In this document: positions 7,266 through 12,814 of the stretch, one piece after another | Layout: each line of letters starts with the position of its first letter | Numbering within the stretch: the first letter of the stretch is position 1 | Assembly: GCA_011391655.1 (NCBI GenBank) | Contig: JAABQE010000066.1 | Location: 1-14,511 of the forward strand | Source: Hydrogenophilales bacterium | Lineage (GTDB): Bacteria > Pseudomonadota > Gammaproteobacteria > Burkholderiales > Thiobacillaceae | Direction: 5' to 3' | Length of the DNA stretch: 14,511 nt | Position numbers and translations under genes: made by a program | Notes under the pieces: model-generated | Told to the model about the DNA's origin: nothing | Seen by the model: the letters and a program-made list of their open reading frames with translations, nothing else | Database searches by the model: none

Positions 7266-7460
7266 ATGAAGTGGACCGATTCCCTCGATATCGCGATTGA
7301 GCTTTCCGAAGCCCACCCCGAAATTGATCCGCGCACGATACGGTTTACCGATCTGCATCGCTGGGTGATGGAACTGCCCGACTTTGACGATGCGCCCGAG
7401 CACTCCGGTGAAAAAATCCTCGAAGCAATCCAGATGGCGTGGATTGACGAAATGGACTAA
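7266..7460 (+). CDS. iscX: IscX, small acidic IscS-binding protein
   Basis: The 64-residue acidic protein is IscX (YfhJ), which binds IscS and iron and modulates the desulfurase; its exact role is still debated. Conserved features are the start MKWTDSLDIAIELSEAHP, the RFTDLHRWVMELPDFDD centre and the EKILEAIQMAWIDEMD tail, very close to E. coli IscX (66 residues). The ATG is one base after the fdx stop, with GAAGGA about 8 bp upstream inside fdx. It is the last gene of the operon. The 64-bp convergent gap before arfB has only a weak hairpin (TGCGT at 7483-7487 with ACGCA at 7494-7498) and no T-run, so no terminator is evident. Confidence 0.95.
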   Translation: MKWTDSLDIAIELSEAHPEIDPRTIRFTDLHRWVMELPDFDDAPEHSGEKILEAIQMAWIDEMD

Positions 7461-7524
7461 TCACGTCCATCTGCTGGCGGGCTGCGTGTGCTTACGCAAG
7501 TCGCCGCGCTGCAATACCCCTTGG

Positions 7525-7959
7525 TTAGCTATCCTGTCCTGGTTTCGACGTCCGAAGTTTCTTGGTTTCACCCAGTCGCTGTTTGCTCTCCAGGCGGCGC
7601 TTCTTCGAGGCCAGCGTGGGGCGGGTCGGACGGCGCGGCTTGTCGACTTCGCACGCTTCACGAATCAGTTCAATCAATCGTTCCAGCGCATCATCGCGAT
7701 TGCGTCGCTGGCTGCGATAGCGTTCAGCCTCGATAATCAGCACCCCGTCGCGGGTGAGCCGACGGCCAGCCAGAGCAGCCAGACGGGTGCGCACCGGCTC
7801 GGGTAGTGACGGCGAGCGGGCCACGTCAAAGCGCAGTTGCACCGCAGTCGATACCTTGTTGACGTTTTGCCCGCCAGGCCCCGAGGCGCGGACAAAATCC
7901 TCTTGGATTTCGCGTTCGTCGAGTTCGATCTGGGGATTGACGCGGATCATGGCAGCCAT
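7525..7959 (-). CDS. arfB: ArfB, peptidyl-tRNA hydrolase for ribosome rescue
   Basis: ArfB (YaeJ) enters the A site of ribosomes stalled without a stop codon and hydrolyses the peptidyl-tRNA. The 144-residue protein has the catalytic GGQ at residues 29-31 in RASGPGGQNVNKVSTAVQL and lacks the codon-recognition domains of release factors RF1/RF2. The basic tail after about residue 108 (RRPTRPTLASKKRRLESKQ) is the segment that in E. coli occupies the empty mRNA channel. Met4 (ATG at 7948-7950) is an equally likely start, as many homologues begin at MIR; neither has a clear ribosome binding site. The gene lies 6 bp after murI on the same strand, suggesting co-transcription and coupling, and it is convergent with the isc operon. 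Confidence 0.93.
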   Translation of the reverse strand: MAAMIRVNPQIELDEREIQEDFVRASGPGGQNVNKVSTAVQLRFDVARSPSLPEPVRTRLAALAGRRLTRDGVLIIEAERYRSQRRNRDDALERLIELIREACEVDKPRRPTRPTLASKKRRLESKQRLGETKKLRTSKPGQDS

Positions 7960-7965
7960 CGGCTG

Positions 7966-8763
7966 TTACCACTTCACTACATGCACATTGTTGAGGGTGC
8001 GCCCCAAAAACCGTTCGCCTATGGTTTGAAAGCGCAGCGGCACGTCGGTGACATAAAAGTCATAGCGTGGCTGCGCGGGCCCGGGATTGGCGAGATGCTT
8101 TTCAGCCAGCAGCGCGGCGACCTGTTCGGCCATGGCTTCGGCGGAATCGACCAGTGCGACGTCGTCGCCGACCACCTGGCGCAGCAGCGGTTTCAGCAAC
8201 GGGTAATGAGTGCAGCCGAGCACCAGGGTGTCGATGTGTTCAGCCATGAGCGGCTTCAGGTAATCCTGTGCGGTGAGGCGGGTGACTTCGTGGTCGAGCC
8301 AGCCTTCTTCGACCAGCGGCACGAACAGCGCGCAGGCTTGCGAGTGGATGCGCGAATCGGGCGCATAGTCGTGGATGGCGCGCGCGTAGGCGTTGCTGTT
8401 GATGGTGGTGGGGGTGGCGATGACGCCGATCTTTTTGCCGCCGCGCGCCGACTGCGCACCCGCGTCGATCACGTCCAGCACCGGCACCGGCGACAAATCC
8501 TTGACCACTTGCGCCGCCACCGCCGCCATGGTGTTGCACGCAATCACCAGCATCTTGACGTCTTTTTCCAGCAGAAACTGCGCGATCTGGGTGGTGAAGT
8601 GGGAGATGGTTTCCACCGATTTGACGCCGTAGGGCACACGCGCGGTGTCACCAAAGTAAACGATGTTCTCGTACGGCAGACGCTCCATCAGCGCGCGGAC
8701 GACCGTCAGCCCACCAATGCCTGAATCGAATACGCCGATAGGGGAATGTACATTCGTGGACAT
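7966..8763 (-). CDS. murI: MurI, glutamate racemase
   Basis: MurI interconverts L- and D-glutamate by a two-cysteine cofactor-free mechanism, giving D-Glu for peptidoglycan. The 265-residue protein shows GVFDSGIGGLTVVR (residues 10-23), FGDTARVPYG (37-46), the catalytic Cys76 in VIACNTMAA, and the second catalytic Cys184 in VLGCTHYPLL. Asp13-Ser14 and Thr185-His186 complete the usual active-site set. The start ATG at 8761-8763 gives the normal family N-terminus, but the bases just upstream on the coding strand are a run of six C, with no Shine-Dalgarno sequence. A GTAAAATG motif 32 bp upstream may be the -10 region. The gene probably forms an operon with arfB. Confidence 0.96.
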   Translation of the reverse strand: MSTNVHSPIGVFDSGIGGLTVVRALMERLPYENIVYFGDTARVPYGVKSVETISHFTTQIAQFLLEKDVKMLVIACNTMAAVAAQVVKDLSPVPVLDVIDAGAQSARGGKKIGVIATPTTINSNAYARAIHDYAPDSRIHSQACALFVPLVEEGWLDHEVTRLTAQDYLKPLMAEHIDTLVLGCTHYPLLKPLLRQVVGDDVALVDSAEAMAEQVAALLAEKHLANPGPAQPRYDFYVTDVPLRFQTIGERFLGRTLNNVHVVKW

Positions 8764-8795
8764 GGGGGGCAGGATGGCGCGATGAGAAAGACGGC

Positions 8796-8801
8796 ATTTT
8801 A
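8796..8801 (-). promoter_or_regulatory. Candidate -10 element (TAAAAT) of the murI-arfB promoter
   Basis: The minus strand reads GGGTAAAATGCCGTC here, with TAAAAT ending 32 bp before the murI ATG, nearly the same distance as the equivalent motif before suhB. TTGTGA is present upstream but at 19-bp spacing, so the -35 is unclear. Confidence 0.35.
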
Positions 8802-8846
8802 CCCGCAGGGTCGCTGTGCATCACAAACGGTGGGGCGGTATTCGTC

Positions 8847-9461
8847 ATGAGCGACTGCGGTTGCGATTCGGTGTGCAACGCGGCGCCGCCCGATCCGCGC
8901 TACCGGCGCGCGCTGTGGATCGCGCTGGTGCTGAACGCGCTGATGTTCGGCGTCGAACTGGTGGCGAGCTTCGCGGCGCAGTCGGTCTCGCTGCTAGCCG
9001 ATGCGGTCGATTTTCTGGGCGACGCCGGCAATTACGGCGTCGCCCTGTTCGTGCTCGGGCTGGCGCCCGTGTGGCGCTCGCGTACCGCGCTGTGGAAAGG
9101 CTGGCTGATGGTGGGCTACGGCGTGTTCGTTCTCGCCAAGTCGGTCTGGCAGTGGTCGGCTGGCGTGGTGCCGGAACCGTTCATCATGGGTTGGGTGAGT
9201 CTGCTGGCGCTGGCGGTCAATGTCAGTGTAGCGGCGCTGTTGTATGCGCACCGCCAGGGCGACGCGCAGGCGCGCTCGGTGTGGCTGTGCTCGCGCAACG
9301 ACGCGCTGGGCAACCTGGCGGTGATGGGCGCGGCGGCTGGCGTGTGGGCGACAGCGCATGGTTGGCCGGATATTGCGGTGGCGCTGGTGCTGGCGGGGCT
9401 GGCGCTGAGTTCGGGCGCGTCGGTGATCCGCCACGCGCGGCAGGAGTTGAAGGACGCTTAA
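8847..9461 (+). CDS. Membrane-domain-only cation diffusion facilitator-like transporter
   Basis: The 204-residue hydrophobic protein resembles the transmembrane domain of cation diffusion facilitators (metal/H+ antiporters). A TM1/TM2 region contains SVSLLADAVDFLGDAGNYG, placing Asp55 and Asp59 where the family has its first metal-site pair (H/DxxxD). The presumed TM5 has RNDALGNLAVM, with Asp152 and Asn156 where HxxxD is usual. The cytoplasmic C-terminal domain (about 90 residues) is absent: the protein ends shortly after TM6. The N-terminus carries a CGCDSVC cluster (Cys4, Cys6, Cys10), a possible metal-binding tail. I recall similar short cation transporter proteins in other betaproteobacteria, so it is likely an intact subfamily and not a truncation. 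Substrate unknown. Divergent from murI; its stop overlaps that of queG. Confidence 0.75.
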   Translation: MSDCGCDSVCNAAPPDPRYRRALWIALVLNALMFGVELVASFAAQSVSLLADAVDFLGDAGNYGVALFVLGLAPVWRSRTALWKGWLMVGYGVFVLAKSVWQWSAGVVPEPFIMGWVSLLALAVNVSVAALLYAHRQGDAQARSVWLCSRNDALGNLAVMGAAAGVWATAHGWPDIAVALVLAGLALSSGASVIRHARQELKDA

Positions 9462-10516
9462 ATGTCCGTCTGGCGCGACAGCGCCCACACGACATGCTCG
9501 CGCACCAGCGCAGAGTCGTGATTCAGCTGCGCACCAAGCGCGGTTTCAACAGCGGGTGAGGCGGGCGCATTACCCAGAGCGACGGCTATATTGCGCAGCC
9601 AGCGTTCATGGCCGATGCGGCGGATCGGCGAGCCCGCCAGGCGTTCGTTGAAATCGGCCTCGCTCCAGGCAAACAGGTTCAGCAGCCGCGCACTGTCAAG
9701 GCCGTTTCTGACTACAAAATCCGGCAACGTGGCGGTTTGTGCGAAGCGGTTCCACGGGCAGACCAGCTGGCAATCGTCGCAACCATAGATGCGGTTGCCG
9801 AGCAGCGGACGCAGCTCAAGCGGGATGCTGCCCTTGAGTTCGATGGTGAGATAGGAAATGCAGCGCCGTGCGTCGAGCCGGTAGGGGGCAAGGATGGCCT
9901 GCGTCGGGCAGACGTCAATGCAGGCCTGGCAGGTGCCGCAATGGTTGGCTTCGGGCGCGTCCACCGGCAGCGGCAAATCGGTGTAGATTTCGCCGAGAAA
10001 AAACCACGAGCCGTGCTGCCGGTTCAATAACAGCGTGTGCTTGCCGCGCCAGCCAAGTCCGGATTTTTCGGCGAGCGAAACTTCCAGCACCGGTGCGCTG
10101 TCGGTGAATACGCGGAAATGATGCGTGCCCACTTCGGCACTGATTTTTTCGGCCAAGTTCTGCAGACGGTTGCGTAGCACCTTGTGATAATCGCGCCCCA
10201 GCGCATAGCGCGCGATATACGCAGCATCGGCGTCGGCCATGACGGCATGCGGGTCGGCTGCTATAGGCGGAAAATAATCCAGCCGCGCGCTGATGATGCG
10301 CAGCGTGCCCGGCACCAGTTCGGCGGGCCGGCTGCGCTTGGTGCCGTGCGCCGCCATATAATCCATCTCGCCATGAAAATCCTGATCCAGCCACGCCTGC
10401 AAGCCGGTTTCGGCGGCGCTCAAGTCGCCGTCGGCGATGCCCACTCCGGCAAAGCCGAGCTCGCGTCCCCATTGTTTGATTTGCTGCGCCAGCTGCGCTA
10501 AATCTGTCTCATGCAT
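9458..10516 (-). CDS. queG: QueG, epoxyqueuosine reductase
   Basis: QueG reduces epoxyqueuosine to queuosine in the anticodon loop of tRNAs, using cobalamin and two [4Fe-4S] clusters, so it is a client of the ISC system encoded nearby. From the ATG at 10514-10516 the protein has 352 residues. The conserved FTDSAPVLEV contains the catalytic Asp139. The ferredoxin-like cysteines are Cys193, 196, 199, 203 (CGTCQACIDVCP), Cys219, and Cys246, 249, 253 (CDDCQLVCPWN). A HEAT-like C-terminal segment (about 300-352) is present as in long QueG. An upstream in-frame ATG (10526-10528, adding MIGR) is an alternative start; longer extensions would run through tsaE and are not supported. The stop overlaps the stop of the convergent transporter gene; the start abuts the tsaE start. 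Confidence 0.95.
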   Translation of the reverse strand: MHETDLAQLAQQIKQWGRELGFAGVGIADGDLSAAETGLQAWLDQDFHGEMDYMAAHGTKRSRPAELVPGTLRIISARLDYFPPIAADPHAVMADADAAYIARYALGRDYHKVLRNRLQNLAEKISAEVGTHHFRVFTDSAPVLEVSLAEKSGLGWRGKHTLLLNRQHGSWFFLGEIYTDLPLPVDAPEANHCGTCQACIDVCPTQAILAPYRLDARRCISYLTIELKGSIPLELRPLLGNRIYGCDDCQLVCPWNRFAQTATLPDFVVRNGLDSARLLNLFAWSEADFNERLAGSPIRRIGHERWLRNIAVALGNAPASPAVETALGAQLNHDSALVREHVVWALSRQTDI

Positions 10517-10987
10517 ACGCCCAATCATACCGTGCGCTGCCATCTGGCCGACGAGGCCGCCACGCTGGCATTCGGCGCGCGTCTGGCGCGGGAACTCAAA
10601 CCCGGAATGACGTTCTACCTGGAGGGTGATCTGGGCGCGGGCAAGACAACGCTGGTGCGTGGACTGTTGCGTGCACTGGGATACAGCGGCCGGGTCAAAA
10701 GTCCAACCTATACGCTGGCCGAAACCTACAGCCTGCCCGCGTTTGAGTTGTATCATTTCGACCTGTATCGACTGCATGACCCGCGCGAATGGCTGGACGC
10801 CGGCTTTCGTGATGTCAGCGGCCAGGCGGTGAACCTGATCGAATGGCCGGACAAGGCAGCAGGCTGGCTGCCATTGCCGGACGTGATTGTCCGCTTGACG
10901 ATCACCGACGAGGCGCGCGAAGTCGAATGCGAAGCCACAAGCCCGAGCGGGTCCGATTATCTGGAGACGTGTTGTATACCCTGTTAA
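10511..10987 (+). CDS. tsaE: TsaE, ATPase of the tRNA t6A synthesis complex
   Basis: TsaE is the P-loop ATPase that works with TsaB, TsaC and TsaD to make N6-threonylcarbamoyladenosine at position 37 of ANN-decoding tRNAs. The 158-residue protein shows the Walker A LEGDLGAGKTTLVRG (residues 37-51), switch-like VKSPTYTLAETY (62-73), HFDLYRL (82-88) with Asp84, and LIEWPDKA (109-116) with Glu111-Trp112. Length matches E. coli TsaE (153). The ATG at 10511 is the only Met; a GTG at 10532 is possible. No ribosome binding site is seen. The last residues, TCCIPC, are encoded in the region that also holds the amiC start and may not be functionally selected. The tsaE-amidase-mutL order is widely conserved. 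Confidence 0.94.
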   Translation: MHTPNHTVRCHLADEAATLAFGARLARELKPGMTFYLEGDLGAGKTTLVRGLLRALGYSGRVKSPTYTLAETYSLPAFELYHFDLYRLHDPREWLDAGFRDVSGQAVNLIEWPDKAAGWLPLPDVIVRLTITDEAREVECEATSPSGSDYLETCCIPC

Positions 10988-12261
10988 GAACTTTTCTGCT
11001 GTGCGGTTTTCTGGTCTCGGGCTGGGCGCAGGCGCTGCAATTGTCCGCCACTCGCCTGTGGCCATCGCCCGATTACACGCGAATTACGCTGGAGGCGACG
11101 CAGGAAGTGGCGCACAAGTCGTTCAGCCTGGCGAATCCGGATCGATTGGTGATCGATCTGGAAGGCGTCGAAGCCGGCACGGCACTTGATGCGCTGGGCA
11201 GCCAGCTGGCTGCGGACGATCCCTACATCGCTGCGATCCGGGTGCGTGCCAATCGCCCCGGCGTGATGCGTCTGGTGATCGATCTCAAAACGCCGGTCAA
11301 ACCCTCGATATTCCAGTTGCAACCGCTGGGGCAATATGGCCACCGGCTGGTGGTGGACTTGTATCCGGTTCAAGCTGTTGCGCCAGCCCTGCCCAGTCCA
11401 GCCCAGCCCAGTCCAATTCTGGCCAACCCCGTGCAACCCGCTCAGGTCGTGGCTGCTGTGCCGGCGATCAATCCGGCTGCTCCCCCACAGACTGCCATGA
11501 TCGAGCCGCGCAAACCCGCCAAGGCGGGCGAGCCAAAATATGACCGGCTAATCACCGTGGCGATCGATGCAGGCCACGGCGGCGAAGATCCCGGCGCGAT
11601 TGGCGCCGCCGGTTCGCGCGAAAAGGAAATCACGCTGGCCCTGGCGAAAAAGCTCAAGCAGAAGCTCGACGCGCAGAACAACATGCGCGGCGTGCTGATC
11701 CGGGACGGCGATTATTTTGTGCCGCTCGGGCAACGGGTGGTCAAGGCGCGTGCGCTGAAGGCGGATTTGTTCATGTCGATTCATGCCGATGCCTTCATCA
11801 AGCCGCATGCGCGCGGTTCATCGGTGTTTGCGCTGTCCGAAGGTGGCGCGACCTCGGTGGCGGCACGCTGGCTGGCGAAGCGGGAAAATGATGCCGACCT
11901 CATCGGCGGCATCAATATCGACGTCAAGGATCCCTCGCTCAAGCGCACCTTGATCGACCTGACGCAAACCACCACCATCAACGACAGCATGAAACTCGGG
12001 CACGCGGTGCTGAAGGAAATCGGCGGCATCAATACGCTGCACAAATCGCATGTCGAGCAGGCCGGATTTGCAGTGCTGAAGGCACCGGACATTCCCTCGA
12101 TTCTGGTTGAGACGGCTTTCATTTCCAATCCGGAAGAAGAAAAACGCCTCAACGACCCGGCCTATCAGGACAAGCTGGTGGATGCCATCGTCGAGGGCAT
12201 CAAGACCTACTTCGCCCAGCACCCCATGGCCGTGCCATCGCGCCTGACACGCAATCCCTGA
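10972..12261 (+). CDS. amiC: AmiC-type N-acetylmuramoyl-L-alanine amidase
   Basis: This periplasmic zinc amidase cleaves septal peptidoglycan during daughter-cell separation. The frame continues upstream into tsaE, but a hydrophobic signal peptide (YTLLRTFLLCGFLVSGWAQA) begins at a TTG at 10972 preceded by GGAG (10963-10966), so I take TTG as start; GTG at 10969 is the alternative. It gives 429 residues: signal peptide 1-21, AMIN septal-targeting domain about 22-133, a Pro/Ala-rich linker about 134-190 (with a direct repeat of GCCCAGTCCA at 11391 and 11406), and the Amidase_3 domain about 194-425. Zinc-site residues are His202 (DAGHGGED), Glu217 (REKE) and His271 (SIHADAF); Glu380 (VETAFISN) is catalytic. 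There is no twin-arginine motif, unlike E. coli AmiC, so Sec export is likely. AmiB/AmiA naming cannot be excluded. Confidence 0.92.
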   Translation: MYTLLRTFLLCGFLVSGWAQALQLSATRLWPSPDYTRITLEATQEVAHKSFSLANPDRLVIDLEGVEAGTALDALGSQLAADDPYIAAIRVRANRPGVMRLVIDLKTPVKPSIFQLQPLGQYGHRLVVDLYPVQAVAPALPSPAQPSPILANPVQPAQVVAAVPAINPAAPPQTAMIEPRKPAKAGEPKYDRLITVAIDAGHGGEDPGAIGAAGSREKEITLALAKKLKQKLDAQNNMRGVLIRDGDYFVPLGQRVVKARALKADLFMSIHADAFIKPHARGSSVFALSEGGATSVAARWLAKRENDADLIGGINIDVKDPSLKRTLIDLTQTTTINDSMKLGHAVLKEIGGINTLHKSHVEQAGFAVLKAPDIPSILVETAFISNPEEEKRLNDPAYQDKLVDAIVEGIKTYFAQHPMAVPSRLTRNP

Positions 12262-12274
12262 TGGTTGTGCACGC

Positions 12275-12814
12275 ATGATCGCCAGTTTGTTGGGGGCTGC
12301 CGCCCCCGGCTTTGATCGTCCACTCGATGTGCTGGAAGCCTGCCACGGCCGCATCGCCAAACAGTGCGACACGCTCGAAAAGCTGCTGGCGCATGTGCCT
12401 GTTCACGGCGCAGATGCCCAATCGCAGCAAGCCGCGCGCGCGGTGCAGACCTATTTCGATACGGCAGCGGTGCACCACCACGACGACGAGGAACGCAACT
12501 TGTTCCCCTTGCTGGAACAGGCGAACGCGCCCGGTGCCTGCGATCTGGTCGAAACCCTGACGCTGGAGCACGACGAACTGGCGCTGTTGTGGCGGCGTCT
12601 GCGGGCGCAACTGCAGCTGATTGAAGTGGGCACGGCTGCCGTGCTCGATAGCGCGTTGGTCACCCGTTTTATCGCAATGAATCGCGCCCACCTCGAATTC
12701 GAAAACACGCATGTGCTGCCGTTGGCGCGCCGGGTGTTGGGTGCGGCTGAAATCGAGCGCCTGGGGCGTGCTATGGCGGCAAGGCGCGGCGTGTCTTTTG
12801 TGGTTGCGTCGTGA
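12275..12814 (+). CDS. Hemerythrin-like (HHE domain) di-iron protein
   Basis: The 179-residue soluble protein has a hemerythrin HHE fold pattern with candidate di-iron ligands His24 (EACHGRI), His67-69 with Glu72/Glu73 (HHHDDEERNLFP), His99 with Glu101 (LEHDEL), and His139 with Glu143 (HLEFENTHVLP). Proteins of this family bind O2, NO or iron, or sense them; the role here cannot be told from sequence. There is no signal peptide, DNA-binding domain or other fused domain. The start is 13 bp after amiC, and the TGA stop overlaps the GTG start of mutL in GTGA, so it belongs to the same transcription unit. It is not part of the usual tsaE-amidase-mutL cluster, so this looks like a lineage-specific insertion. 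Confidence 0.87.
   Translation: MIASLLGAAAPGFDRPLDVLEACHGRIAKQCDTLEKLLAHVPVHGADAQSQQAARAVQTYFDTAAVHHHDDEERNLFPLLEQANAPGACDLVETLTLEHDELALLWRRLRAQLQLIEVGTAAVLDSALVTRFIAMNRAHLEFENTHVLPLARRVLGAAEIERLGRAMAARRGVSFVVAS

Noticed and set aside
7483..7498. Hairpin TGCGT/ACGCA after iscX as an intrinsic terminator
   Set aside because: The stem is only five base pairs and there is no following T-run on either strand.
7837..8724. Plus-strand open frame of 295 codons opposite murI and arfB
   Set aside because: It overlaps two well-supported genes in antisense and its composition is that of a shadow frame.
8765..8775. GGGGGCAGGAT next to the murI start as another copy of the repeat family
   Set aside because: Only 11 bases match the unit at 4334-4344 and the diagnostic ATTCAG part is missing; chance or a shared G-rich bias is as likely.
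10517..11065. N-terminal extension of queG reading through tsaE
   Set aside because: The open frame continues, but the extension is antisense to tsaE and amiC and not part of known QueG proteins; the ATG at 10514-10516 gives a family-sized protein.
11391..11415. Duplicated GCCCAGTCCA in amiC as a mobile or regulatory repeat
   Set aside because: It encodes the Pro/Ser-rich flexible linker between AMIN and amidase domains, where such small repeats are expected.
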